From: Paenibacillus radicibacter
Lineage (GTDB): Bacteria; Bacillota; Bacilli; Paenibacillales; NBRC-103111
Assembly (NCBI RefSeq): GCF_024721995.1
Contig: NZ_JANQBC010000011.1
Location: forward strand, 124,001 to 188,000
Direction: 5' to 3'
Length of the DNA stretch: 64,000 bases
Of the stretch, positions 52,206-61,169 are shown in pieces. Below the pieces are notes generated by a model that was not told the DNA's origin, searched no databases, and worked only from the letters and a program-made list of their open reading frames with translations. The position numbers and the translations under genes were made by a program. Within the stretch, counting starts at the first letter, position 1, and every line of letters begins with the position of its first letter.

Positions 52206-52310
52206 AATTACAGTTATACTTTACTAAACGAAACCCTAAATTTCAATATAAATTTACTAAATATTTAGATATAATTACGTAAATTAATAGTATAAATTAC
52301 TAAATAAAAT
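52206..52310 (-). promoter_or_regulatory. promoter region with repeated LacI-type operators
   Basis: ATTTACTAAATATT (52252-52265) is identical to the site at 54737-54750 in front of the LacI-type gene and contains the perfect palindrome ATTTA-C-TAAAT. Two weaker relatives are TTTACTAAAC (52219-52228, touching the -10) and AAATTACTAAATAAA (52294-52308). Several sites suggest looping or cooperative repression. Confidence 0.72.
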
Positions 52311-52339
52311 AAAGAAACTGCCCCCAGCTGGAGACAGTT
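52311..52339 (-). terminator. terminator after the His-rich protein gene
   Basis: AACTGTCTCCAGC and GCTGGGGGCAGTT arms (52316-52339) followed by TCTTTATTTTATTT on the minus strand. Confidence 0.8.
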
Positions 52340-52362
52340 ACTTATTCGTTCTTCGTTCAAGA

Positions 52363-53463
52363 TTAATCCACTAATTTTTGGTGTTCTTTCTCTCGAGTTG
52401 CATCACGAGACTCTGAACTCTCACTCTTTTCTTCCTTTTCTTCGGATTCCGTTTCCTCATCTGACGATGCCCGAGAATCCTTTTGATCTTCTCCACTCGT
52501 ATCTGCGTGTTCCTCCGAATGCCCTTCTTCCTTCACTACCTCATGAGAACCTTTATGTGCATGTTCACTGCTTTCTCTGCGAGAACCACTTTCCTCATGG
52601 GTGTCCCCTTCTTCATGATCATCTGCATGGGAATGTGCATGTGCTTCTTCATGAGCATCTGCATGAGAACGAGCTTTTGCTTCTTCATGGGAGTCAGACA
52701 AGGAATGTCCGGATGCAACATCATGACCTTCATTATGTGCATTTTCATGGGATTCCCCATGTGTGTGCGCACTGGATTCACTATGTGCTCCTGCATTCGA
52801 ATGACGATTGGATTCGCTGTGTGATTCTCCATGACCGGATTTCTTAATCTTTTCGGTGATTCTCTCGGTTACTCGCTCTTCCGTAATTTTCTCTCGAATG
52901 ATCTCTTTAAAATTCGTAATATAGTGCTCATGCTCATGCTCAGCAGTGGAAGTATGCTCCCTACTGCTCACTTTTTCTTGATTAGCCCCATTCTCACTAT
53001 GGCTATTGTTTACTTGTCCTCGATCATCGAGTTTTTCATGTTGACGCTCATACTCATCTTGATGGGCTTCATTGCTAGATGCTTCGTGACCGTTCTTACT
53101 TCCGCCCTCCATATGACGATTATGCTCCGCTTCAGATCCTCGATTGTTGGATTCATCATACTCGGCGTTTGCGTTTTTTTGCTCATGATTATTATGCTCA
53201 GCTTGATTGCCTTGTTTGTTAAATTCCTTATGACCTTCTTTATTCTCATGCTCTTGATCTTTGTGACTAGCATGTTCCTGCTCGCTCTTTGCAGAGGTTT
53301 GTTGATGCTCTTTCTCACTCTCACGATGCTGCTCAGACTCACGACTGCTTTGTTTATTTGACTCTCCCGCTTTTTCTTCTTCTAATTTTTCTTTTCTTAC
53401 GGTGTCATGCTTATCACCCTTACCATTTTTAACCAGGTCCGAATGTTGATCTCGATCCTTCAT
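52363..53463 (-). CDS. His/Glu/Ser-rich low-complexity protein
   Basis: 366 residues composed mostly of His, Glu, Ser, Lys, Asp, Asn and Ala, with no signal peptide, membrane helix, Cys or Trp visible. Repeated short units such as SHEEAKARSHADAHEEAHAHSHADDHEE occur in the second half. A single ordered-looking segment YITNFKEIIREKITEERVTERITEKIKK lies near the middle. ATG 53463 follows GCGGAGGAAAA; the frame continues to 53505 without a ribosome site. It is not a family I know. Metal binding or a spore-coat or matrix role are possible. The gene ends in its own terminator. Confidence 0.7.
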   Translation of the reverse strand: MKDRDQHSDLVKNGKGDKHDTVRKEKLEEEKAGESNKQSSRESEQHRESEKEHQQTSAKSEQEHASHKDQEHENKEGHKEFNKQGNQAEHNNHEQKNANAEYDESNNRGSEAEHNRHMEGGSKNGHEASSNEAHQDEYERQHEKLDDRGQVNNSHSENGANQEKVSSREHTSTAEHEHEHYITNFKEIIREKITEERVTERITEKIKKSGHGESHSESNRHSNAGAHSESSAHTHGESHENAHNEGHDVASGHSLSDSHEEAKARSHADAHEEAHAHSHADDHEEGDTHEESGSRRESSEHAHKGSHEVVKEEGHSEEHADTSGEDQKDSRASSDEETESEEKEEKSESSESRDATREKEHQKLVD

Positions 53464-53595
53464 TTTTCCTCCGCTTTTATCCAATGAATAAGCCTCCACT
53501 CTCATGATATTGATCTGTACACGACTAACTGCTCAAAGAACAGACATATTGTAACCAACATCATTCGGATAATATTCGACTATCAAAAGTAAAAA

Positions 53596-53620
53596 AACGC
53601 CAAAAAGGGCTGTAACAGCC
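53596..53620 (-). terminator. terminator of the LacI-type gene
   Basis: GGCTGT and ACAGCC arms (53608-53620) followed by CTTTTTGGCGTTTTTTT on the minus strand. Confidence 0.75.
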
Positions 53621-53675
53621 TGCCCATCGGCAACCTATTGCAGCCCCCAAACTTTATTCCACAATGTCTTTAGAG

Positions 53676-54704
53676 TCACTTACCAAAATCTATTTTATCG
53701 CCGCTGCTATCGCGCACGATTAGTTCAGTTGGAATGCTTACATGCATCGGATAATCGCGACCATTTATGCGATCTACCAATAATTTCACCGCTGTCATTC
53801 CCATCTCTTCCGTCAACACGCGAACGGTCGTAAGCGGCGGGGTCACATAGGATGCAAGTGGAATATCATCAAAGCTTGCAATGGCAATATCTTGCGGAAC
53901 TCTTAGACCTAACTCATGAATTGCTTTAAGTGCTGCTATCGCCATCGTATCGCTTCCAATCAGAAACGCTGTCGGGCGTAGTTTCAACTCGAGTGCTTTC
54001 TTCATCAGTTGATACCCTTGCTCCGTTCTCCATTCATCCACAAATACATAATCAGGATCATAAAGGCCATGTTCACGCATAATCGTCTCGAATTCTTTTT
54101 CCCGAGCATCCACCGTATGTATACGTCCTTCTGGCATAAAGACATAGCTAATTCCACCAATATAGCCAATGCGCTGATGCCCGAGGCTTAACAAGTGATT
54201 AAGCGCCTGCCTTGTTGCTTTACCCAGATCAAACACAACAGAATCGTGAGCATCATCTAACGCGTAATCAATAGAAACGATATGATCGGTCTGCGTCATC
54301 TGCTGCACAAGATTGATATGAACCTTCCCGATAACAATAATTCCATCCAAATCAAGTCTTGGAATATTCGATTCTAATTCATCTAAGAAGATCACACGGC
54401 TTACGTCAATACCTTGTTTCGCGCATTCTTTAACAACACCTTGACGAATGAAAATGAAATAAGGATCTGAGGATTCTAATTGTTCCGACCCCCAGATGAC
54501 TAGCCCGATCCGATGAGTGCTTGCATCATCACTCACTTTAAGTGCACGTGATTTCGTTTTCTTATATTGAAGTTGTTCAGCCGCATCGAATATACGCCGT
54601 CTCGTCTCTTCCGCTACCTGCAAAGTTCGATCACCATTCAATACACGTGATACTGTAGCGCTCGAAACTTCTGCTTTCTTCGCAACATCCTTAATGGTTA
54701 CCAT
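53676..54704 (-). CDS. LacI-family repressor, GanR/MsmR-like
   Basis: 342 residues. N-terminal HTH VTIKDVAKKAEVSSATVSRVLNGDRTLQVAEETRRRI, then a sugar-binding domain (HRIGYIGG, PTAFLIGSDTMAIAALKAIHELGLRVPQDIAIASFDDIPLASYVTPPLTTVRV). Its closest remembered relative is B. subtilis GanR, the galactan/beta-galactoside repressor. I place the start at ATG 54704 by family alignment; ATG 54716 and GTG 54734 are in frame. The shared 14-base site in its own promoter and before the ABC operon points to autoregulation and control of that operon. Confidence 0.9.
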   Translation of the reverse strand: MVTIKDVAKKAEVSSATVSRVLNGDRTLQVAEETRRRIFDAAEQLQYKKTKSRALKVSDDASTHRIGLVIWGSEQLESSDPYFIFIRQGVVKECAKQGIDVSRVIFLDELESNIPRLDLDGIIVIGKVHINLVQQMTQTDHIVSIDYALDDAHDSVVFDLGKATRQALNHLLSLGHQRIGYIGGISYVFMPEGRIHTVDAREKEFETIMREHGLYDPDYVFVDEWRTEQGYQLMKKALELKLRPTAFLIGSDTMAIAALKAIHELGLRVPQDIAIASFDDIPLASYVTPPLTTVRVLTEEMGMTAVKLLVDRINGRDYPMHVSIPTELIVRDSSGDKIDFGK

Positions 54705-54736
54705 CCGTTTGCACATTTCCCCAATCCACAACACCT

Positions 54737-54776
54737 ATTTACTAAATATTGTACAAGTTTATGAAAGCTGTCGCAA
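54737..54776 (-). promoter_or_regulatory. promoter and operator of the LacI-type gene
   Basis: TTGCGA (54771-54776), a 17-base spacer and TACAAT (54748-54753). The operator ATTTACTAAATATT (54737-54750) overlaps the -10 and the start point, as expected for autorepression. Confidence 0.72.
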
Positions 54777-54825
54777 CCTAATAAAAGGCAAATGGCATGT
54801 TCCTTGCAAATGAAAAACCCGCCCC

Positions 54826-55092
54826 CTACTCGGAACGGATTTCCTTATTCATGTATTCGATTATTTTTAAATCCAATTGCATGCTTGTCTCAATCACTTC
54901 ACTAGAAGTCATCTCATGGCCTTCTTGAACGAGTTTCTCAAGTTTCCGACGCAACGCATGGATCTGCTCTTCTAACTCTTGTTGGGTGGCTGTGTGAATG
55001 ATTTTTTTGAACAACCAACGTTTCTTTGCATCTGAATCGCGAACGAAGTTGTAACCTGTCGACTGAGAAAGTTGATATTCTAAAAATGCCAT
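54826..55092 (-). CDS. Spo0E-like sporulation regulatory phosphatase family protein
   Basis: 88 residues. The second half matches the Spo0E-like pattern: LEEQIHALRRKLEKLVQEG, an extended loop and ETSMQLDLKIIEYMN, where the SxxLD core is the catalytic/binding motif of aspartyl phosphatases of Spo0A~P. The first 35 residues are an unusual extension. The start follows TTGGAGGGGAC. By family it would lower Spo0A phosphorylation and delay sporulation. Confidence 0.75.
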   Translation of the reverse strand: MAFLEYQLSQSTGYNFVRDSDAKKRWLFKKIIHTATQQELEEQIHALRRKLEKLVQEGHEMTSSEVIETSMQLDLKIIEYMNKEIRSE

Positions 55093-55194
55093 CTACGTCC
55101 CCTCCAACCTTTCTTTATCTATCAATTTCTTACAAATTATTTAGTCTATATTACCATTTATTAGTGGGTTTGAAAACTACTAATATTCTATATT

Positions 55195-56382
55195 TCACAA
55201 TTTTGTAAGAAACTTACCGACTCGTTCGATCGCCTCATTTAGTTGACTAACGGACGTCGCATAGGAACAACGAATAAAGCCTTCGCCACCTTTACCGAAC
55301 ACATCACCAGGTACCGCAGCGACTTTACCTTCAAGCAATAGACGAGAAGCAAATTCATTAGATGTAAGACCTGTTGAAGCAATGGATGGGAACGCGTAGA
55401 ACGCCCCTTGCGGCTCATGACAAGTAAGTCCGAGTTCACGGAAACCATTCACAACTAGACGGCGACGTTGATTATAAGATTCAACCATCTTATCCTTCTC
55501 ATCCATCCCGTTGCGAAGCGCTTCTAGCGCCGCCACTTGCCCCATGATTGGTGCACACATTACCGTGTATTGGTGGATTTTGAGCATCGCTGCAATCAGG
55601 TCAGGGTGACCACAAGCATAGCCCATTCTCCAACCTGTCATCGCAAACGCCTTCGAGAACCCAGATACGAGAATCGTACGATCCTTCATTCCTGGCATCT
55701 CTGCAAACGAAACGTGCTTCTGTCCATAGGTGAGCTCCGCATAAATTTCATCGGAAATCACAATCAGATCGTTCTCTTCTACAATTTTCGCAATCGGCGC
55801 CCAATCCTCACGCGTCATAATACCGCCTGTTGGGTTACTCGGGTAACATAGGATAAGAACCTTTGAACGAGGTGTAATCGCCGCTTTAAGCGCCTCTGGA
55901 GTCAGTTTAAAGTTGTCCTTAGCGAATGTTTCAATACCTACCGGAACTGCACCACTAATCGTTGTAATCGGAGAATAAGAGATATAGCACGGCTCTGGTA
56001 CTAGAATTTCATCCCCAGGCTCAATTAACGCGCGCAGGGCAAGGTCAATGGCTTCCGAACCACCAACTGTCACTAGAACCTCACTAGATGGCTCATAGTA
56101 CACATGAAACTGACGATGCAAGTAAGCCGCAATTTCCTCTCTTAACTCCAGTAAGCCTGCATTCGGCGTATAGTACGTCATCCCCTTCTCAAGTGCATAC
56201 ACACAAGATTCACGTACATGCCAAGGCGTCACAAAGTCAGGTTCACCCACACCTAGCGAGATAATATCTTTGGAGCCTGCTGCTAAATCAAAAAATTTAC
56301 GGATTCCTGAAGGTGGAATATCACGAACTAGTGGTGATAAGTAGTCCGTCATTGGCTTCGTACGAGATACAGTTTGATCCAT
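55195..56382 (-). CDS. alaT: alanine aminotransferase AlaT-like (class I/II, PLP)
   Basis: 395 residues. Seen: FFDLAAGSKDIISLGVGEPDF, TVGGSEAIDLALRALIEPGDEI, CYPSNPTGGIMT, the PLP-Lys in LVSGFSKAFAMTGWRMGYACG, and FIRCSYATS. It corresponds to B. subtilis AlaT (YugH), which is paired with the Lrp-type regulator AlaR (YugG) exactly as here. ATG 56382 is 8 bases from GGGTGGG; TTG 56388 is less well placed. Reaction: pyruvate plus glutamate to alanine plus 2-oxoglutarate. Confidence 0.88.
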   Translation of the reverse strand: MDQTVSRTKPMTDYLSPLVRDIPPSGIRKFFDLAAGSKDIISLGVGEPDFVTPWHVRESCVYALEKGMTYYTPNAGLLELREEIAAYLHRQFHVYYEPSSEVLVTVGGSEAIDLALRALIEPGDEILVPEPCYISYSPITTISGAVPVGIETFAKDNFKLTPEALKAAITPRSKVLILCYPSNPTGGIMTREDWAPIAKIVEENDLIVISDEIYAELTYGQKHVSFAEMPGMKDRTILVSGFSKAFAMTGWRMGYACGHPDLIAAMLKIHQYTVMCAPIMGQVAALEALRNGMDEKDKMVESYNQRRRLVVNGFRELGLTCHEPQGAFYAFPSIASTGLTSNEFASRLLLEGKVAAVPGDVFGKGGEGFIRCSYATSVSQLNEAIERVGKFLTKL

Positions 56383-56400
56383 TGTCAAAACCCACCCTTC

Positions 56401-56892
56401 CTACGGCGCAAATGGCATGCGATGATCATCTTCTTTATCTTCAAAAATGATACCGTTCTGCTTGTATTTTTTTAGAATAAAATGCGTTTTGGTTGATAGT
56501 ACACGATCAATTGGAGATAGTTTATTAGAAACGAATGAAGCGACTTCATTCAAGGTACGACCTTCAATTTCAACAAGTAAATCATAGGCACCTGACATCA
56601 AGTACACCGATTTTACTTCTGGAAATAAATAAATGCGCTCCGCAATAGAATCGAATCCATGCCCGCGCTCCGGTGTAATTTGAACTTCGATCAAGGCTGT
56701 AACCTTGTCCTTGTCCACTTTGCCCCAGTTAATGACTGATGCATATTTCACGATAACTTTGTCATGCTCTAGTTCCTTGATCGCTTGTGATACCTGTGCA
56801 ACTGGCACATCTAGCATCGTGGAAATAACCTCTGGTGTATGTCTAGCATCTTCTTTCAAAATATCCAAAATCTTGTGTTTCATATCTTCCAT
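56401..56892 (-). CDS. alaR: Lrp/AsnC-family regulator AlaR-like
   Basis: 163 residues. N-terminal HTH (ILDILKEDARHTPEVISTMLDVPVAQVSQAIKELEHDKVIVKYASVINW) and a C-terminal RAM/ACT-like domain (TALIEVQITPERGHGFDSIAERIYLFPEVKSVYLMSGAYDLLVEIEGRTLNEVASFV). It precedes alaT by 12 bases and corresponds to B. subtilis YugG/AlaR, an activator of alaT. A good ribosome site GAGGAGGAACAAC stands before the ATG. Confidence 0.88.
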   Translation of the reverse strand: MEDMKHKILDILKEDARHTPEVISTMLDVPVAQVSQAIKELEHDKVIVKYASVINWGKVDKDKVTALIEVQITPERGHGFDSIAERIYLFPEVKSVYLMSGAYDLLVEIEGRTLNEVASFVSNKLSPIDRVLSTKTHFILKKYKQNGIIFEDKEDDHRMPFAP

Positions 56893-57005
56893 TGTTGTTC
56901 CTCCTCGTACCTTCCGTACATGTTCCTGTATGAAGTTTACTTAATGCCTGTTAAGTTGTTTTACTTATCTTACAACGGTTACCCATTTGGATTCAACTAG
57001 GAGGG

Positions 57006-58814
57006 TCACTTTCTTAATTGATTTACAATGTCTTGAGCTATATCGGGAATATCCGTAATTATCCCATCTGCGCCCATGTTATAGTACTTCTCTATATTGG
57101 ATGTATCATTTACGGTCCATACGTACAATGGTTTATTTAACATTTTGGCAGAAGAAATTGCTTCCTCTGTTACCATATATTCTTCGAGTACAATGAAATC
57201 TGCATGAACCCACGACAGCATACCCGTACTTGCAAATACGATATATCCTGTCTTAATCGCAGGCTCTTCGTCTTGAACTTGTTTTACTACTTCACGATCT
57301 AGCGATTGAACCACATATTCTTCAACAACCTTATACTTACGCAGAAGATCAACTACCATTTTCACAATATCGCCTTGTTCACTTCCATGCAGTTTAATCT
57401 CAATATTTAGCTTAATTTTGCCTTTGGACTTTTGAATAAAATCTTCAAGTGAATGAATGCGGCCTGTAAAGTTGCCTTGAGACAACTCTAGTTCACGAAG
57501 CTCATCCATCGTCAGTTCATATACAGACGCATTCCGACCTGTTAGCCGTTTTAAGTTGGTATCATGAATAACCGCCAGTTGACCATCTTTCGTCAATTGT
57601 ACATCAATCTCCGCATAGTCTGCTTTAGCATCGATTGCACCTTGCAGCGCCTCTAAAGAATTTTCAACCCCCATTGTTATATCCCCGCGATGCGCCATTA
57701 TCATAAAGGAGTCGGACTTCAATCGCGCAGCATTATTGAGTGGATACAACAATAAGGTAACCGCAATTACAATTGATGCGAAGAGAACTAACTTACCAGC
57801 ATATGCTCTCACCAAACTTCGATTTTCTTTCGCATAAAAGTTTTTAGTCTGATCCCAGTCCAAATGTCGAATAGCAGCGTCGTAAGGATTCGCTTTTTCT
57901 AAATAAAAAGTGGTAAGCGTATGGATAAAAAATGGCGAAGCGATAAAAGAAGCAATGAAAATGGACAATACGATAATCGACACGATTATTTTATTAAATA
58001 GTGGATGGTCCATTAATATTTCGAATTGGACAAAGAATGATATCGCGAACACCAGAAGGATTAAAATTACAATAAGAATCAACGTAAGCAATAAGAACAG
58101 GAGCAATCCATACAAGAGTGTTAAAATCATCTTCCAATATGACTTACGCATCATACGAACACTTTTACGTGAAGATTCAATGAAACCCTCCTTGCCTTCA
58201 ATTACAATCATGTGCAGAGACATCATCCATCGTATATTCAATATGGCCACAACAACAATCAACACCACTGAAAGAATCATACCCCAACTGGTCTTTAACA
58301 GTTCTCCCGAAACAAAATTAGGAATTTGAAGACTCGGTAACAAAGAAGAGGATAAACCTAAATTAAGCAGTGGCATAATGAGCAGAAAGTACACGATCCA
58401 ACCCACAAAACCATATCGAAACAAGGAAGGCAAATGAGATATTGCCTGCAAAAAGGCTGGCATTAACTTAATGATCTTCCGCTGATGCCCATAATATGAA
58501 ATGAGAATGAGGACGGAAAACTCAACAAATATAATGACCGTAGCAAAACAAATGATAAACAAAATGCATACAATCCCAACAGGATTGTATGCAAACTTCA
58601 ATAATTCATAATTGGTTGCCCCTGCATGTCCACTTATGTGGATTGCCTGACGAAACACAAAAGATATCAATGGGACGAAAACCGTAAACGTAAGCATTTT
58701 ATATATGATTTCAAATATTATCGATTGCCAAAACGTAAATTTAAAGGACTTTAATGTATGCATCAATAACTGATGTACCGAACTATTGCGATTGTAATAT
58801 GTATGCACCAACAT
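57006..58814 (-). CDS. membrane glycerophosphoryl diester phosphodiesterase
   Basis: 602 residues. The N-terminal 340 hold about eight membrane helices (GPDPase membrane domain). The C-terminal GDPD catalytic domain begins MAHRGDITMGVENSLEALQGAIDAKADYAEIDVQLTKDGQLAVIHDTNLKRLTG, with His-Arg, Glu-Asn, Glu-Asp and His residues for metal binding and catalysis. It hydrolyses glycerophosphodiesters, or possibly polyglycerol-phosphate as in related enzymes. ATG 58814 follows AAGGAGAGC; ATG 58832 lacks one. It stands alone. Confidence 0.9.
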   Translation of the reverse strand: MLVHTYYNRNSSVHQLLMHTLKSFKFTFWQSIIFEIIYKMLTFTVFVPLISFVFRQAIHISGHAGATNYELLKFAYNPVGIVCILFIICFATVIIFVEFSVLILISYYGHQRKIIKLMPAFLQAISHLPSLFRYGFVGWIVYFLLIMPLLNLGLSSSLLPSLQIPNFVSGELLKTSWGMILSVVLIVVVAILNIRWMMSLHMIVIEGKEGFIESSRKSVRMMRKSYWKMILTLLYGLLLFLLLTLILIVILILLVFAISFFVQFEILMDHPLFNKIIVSIIVLSIFIASFIASPFFIHTLTTFYLEKANPYDAAIRHLDWDQTKNFYAKENRSLVRAYAGKLVLFASIVIAVTLLLYPLNNAARLKSDSFMIMAHRGDITMGVENSLEALQGAIDAKADYAEIDVQLTKDGQLAVIHDTNLKRLTGRNASVYELTMDELRELELSQGNFTGRIHSLEDFIQKSKGKIKLNIEIKLHGSEQGDIVKMVVDLLRKYKVVEEYVVQSLDREVVKQVQDEEPAIKTGYIVFASTGMLSWVHADFIVLEEYMVTEEAISSAKMLNKPLYVWTVNDTSNIEKYYNMGADGIITDIPDIAQDIVNQLRK

Positions 58815-58905
58815 GCTCTCCTTAATCAACAATAGATAAAGTGTAACATTATCGTGCCCTTAATTCTAATTTACAAATATAGATAAAACCGTAACTAGCA
58901 TGGAC

Positions 58906-59829
58906 CTAGAACACGTCCATGCTGAGGTACCGCTCGCCCGTGTCAGGGGCGATGCAGATCACGCGCTTGCCGACGCCAAGCGCCCGAGCCACTCGCAAGG
59001 CGGTCCAGACGGACGCGCCTGCGGAGGGGCCGACAAGGATGCCCTCTTCACTCGCCAAGCGGCGAGTCGTCTCTATGGCATCCTCGTCGGCTACCTGCAC
59101 GACCTCGTCATAGACGGTCGTGTTCAAGATCTGCGGCACGAAGCCCGGACTCGTGCCGACGAGCTTGTGCGGCCCCGGCTGGCCGCCAGAGAGTACGGGC
59201 GAGCCCTTCGGCTCAACGACATAGATCTGCACGTCAGGAAGCTGCGCGCGTAGCGCTTCCCCTGTTCCTGTTATCGTGCCGCCTGTCCCTGCCGTTGCAA
59301 CGAAGGCATCGAGCTTCCCGTCCATCTGCTCGATAATTTCAAGTGCTGTCGTCGTCCGGTGGATATCCGGATTCGCTGGATTCTCGAACTGCTGCGGAAT
59401 GAAGCTGTGCGGAATTCCTTCGCTTAATTCAATCGCTTTGCGTATCGCTCCCGGCATACGTTCAGCTGCTGGTGTCAGTACCACTTCTGCGCCATAGGCA
59501 CGCAGCAGATTAATCCGCTCAAGTGTCATATTATCTGGCATCACAAGAATCGCGCTATACCCTTTGGCTGCGGCATTCATCGCAAGACCGATTCCCGTAT
59601 TCCCACTTGTCGGTTCAATGATGGTCGCCCCCGGCACAAGTACACCTGCTTGTTCCGCTTGCACAATCATATTGTAAGCCGCGCGATCCTTGACCGAGCC
59701 ACTTGGATTAAAGTACTCCAGCTTCACATACACTTCCGCATCCTGCTCGCCTACCAATCGATTCAAACGCACAGCAGGGGTATTTCCGATTAACTCCGTG
59801 ATGGATCCGTACATTTTGCAAGCTGCCAT
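58906..59829 (-). CDS. cysK: cysteine synthase (O-acetylserine sulfhydrylase)
   Basis: 307 residues, PLP fold-type II. PLP Lys47 in NPSGSVKDRAAYNM, the substrate loop PTSGNTGIGLAMNAAAKGY, phosphate site TAGTGGTITGTGEAL, and C-terminal GPSAGASVWTAL. It makes cysteine from O-acetylserine and sulfide. The last third (58906-59290) is far richer in G+C than the first part, an abrupt change within one gene. The start is ATG 59829 with a distant GGAG. A CymR-like box lies upstream. Confidence 0.93.
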   Translation of the reverse strand: MAACKMYGSITELIGNTPAVRLNRLVGEQDAEVYVKLEYFNPSGSVKDRAAYNMIVQAEQAGVLVPGATIIEPTSGNTGIGLAMNAAAKGYSAILVMPDNMTLERINLLRAYGAEVVLTPAAERMPGAIRKAIELSEGIPHSFIPQQFENPANPDIHRTTTALEIIEQMDGKLDAFVATAGTGGTITGTGEALRAQLPDVQIYVVEPKGSPVLSGGQPGPHKLVGTSPGFVPQILNTTVYDEVVQVADEDAIETTRRLASEEGILVGPSAGASVWTALRVARALGVGKRVICIAPDTGERYLSMDVF

Positions 59830-59882
59830 ATAAGAATATCACTCCAGTTCGATAACAAGAATAAGACTTCCATTTCATTACT

Positions 59883-59908
59883 TGTATCATAATTCCAACC
59901 ATTCTTAT
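59883..59908 (-). promoter_or_regulatory. possible CymR-type site upstream of cysK
   Basis: The minus strand reads ATAAGAATGGTTGGAATTAT. TTGGAATTAT after an ATAAGAAT half resembles CymR (Rrf2 cysteine regulator) boxes as I remember them. No CymR gene is identified here. Confidence 0.3.
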
Positions 59909-59916
59909 TGGCAATC

Positions 59917-60930
59917 TTATATTTTAATTTTGATTCCTTGTTCTTCTTTCTTCAAGAGCTTACCGAGCCCCGGGTGAAGGGCTTTAACGAACATTTTTAT
60001 AAAGTTAAGTAGAATAAACAATACAACATATGTTGCAATGAAAATCTCCATATCCCCTAGCACTTTGAAAAATTGCGCCCAACCCTCATGACCTATGGAC
60101 ATGCTGTAATCCTGCAATTTATAAGCTGCGAATGTGGAGATCGCGAGTGGAAAAGTAAATGCTGCGTATCCAGGTTTGAACCCTTCCTTGAACAGCTTTA
60201 ATATATATCCGTACACGACAAAAAGAAGAACCGTACCAGTAATGAACAGCCATGCGAGCATATAAAAGTTCGGATTGGGTTCAATCGTTAGTATTCCCAC
60301 AACACCAAGTGGTGCAGGTGAACAAATAATGCCTATCGTTGGTAACTGATGATCCTTTAACTTCTTACTACGAAAGACAATATAGAGAACCAAAGGTAAT
60401 AGAATCGTATAGAAAATAAATCCGAACATCAGCATAAAGTGAGCAATATCAGGAATCTGGGGAATCACACCATCCATACCTTTACTTGCAACACTGCCTG
60501 TAATCATCCCTGTGTACACGATAAAGCAAGTCGGCATGATGTTACTAAACTGACGTTCCTTGACCCGAATAATCGTATAGAACACGACTATGAAATAATG
60601 ATAGATTGCAGCAGAAATCCATAAATAGCTGCAAAGTGTGGGTAGATAAGGATATAAAGTGCCCGATACGAGCCAAATTACCATCCCCATTGTCGGATAA
60701 AAAGTACCTGTGACGGGATTCTTTAGTTCCGCATACATCACTTTAGGAAATTTGATCAATCGAATGAACATCAGTAGCAGCATCCCGATTGCAAGTGTAA
60801 TGGCAATAGGCTTCAGAAAATCAATCCCGTACACTTTCCATGCATTACTTAATGTTATGAATGCGAGGCATGTACCGCTAATGCCAATTGGCATTCTCTC
60901 TAGTTTATTTAATTGTTGATTCATATTCAT
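59917..60930 (-). CDS. TDT-family transporter (TehA/SLAC1-like)
   Basis: 337 residues, about ten membrane helices in pairs, the fold of tellurite-resistance/dicarboxylate transporter proteins. Seen: ERMPIGISGTCLAFITLSNAWK at the start (typical P.G..G..L), NPVTGTFYPTMGM, and SPAPLGVVGILTIEPNP. It could move C4-dicarboxylates, sulfite or other anions. The neighbouring cysK makes sulfite or a sulfur anion conceivable, but that is only context. The start follows GAGGTGACC. Confidence 0.82.
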   Translation of the reverse strand: MNMNQQLNKLERMPIGISGTCLAFITLSNAWKVYGIDFLKPIAITLAIGMLLLMFIRLIKFPKVMYAELKNPVTGTFYPTMGMVIWLVSGTLYPYLPTLCSYLWISAAIYHYFIVVFYTIIRVKERQFSNIMPTCFIVYTGMITGSVASKGMDGVIPQIPDIAHFMLMFGFIFYTILLPLVLYIVFRSKKLKDHQLPTIGIICSPAPLGVVGILTIEPNPNFYMLAWLFITGTVLLFVVYGYILKLFKEGFKPGYAAFTFPLAISTFAAYKLQDYSMSIGHEGWAQFFKVLGDMEIFIATYVVLFILLNFIKMFVKALHPGLGKLLKKEEQGIKIKI

Positions 60931-61169
60931 ATCAATAGGTCACCTCTTCATCTTGTAGCATAGTCATTGCATGATAGTGGATTCGGTGAATTATAGCGAT
61001 CCCTTGCTTTTATTGTATGACGCTGCGCTTCCGATTGGAAATCCGACTTTTTGATGCGATTCATAAGAAAACCTTATTTCCGTTAAAATATGCAAAAAAG
61101 CCAGTCACCCGCTGATTTGGCAGCAAGGAAACTAACTTCTCTCACATCCCTATTACTTATGAACGCCTA

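Noticed and set aside
52398-53361. Long plus-strand frames opposite the His-rich gene
   Set aside because: The repeated codons of the minus-strand gene keep other frames open. Translations are Met/Phe/Leu-rich noise.
58900-59497. Plus-strand frames opposite the GC-rich end of cysK
   Set aside because: Antisense shadows of a clear cysteine synthase, with no ribosome site.
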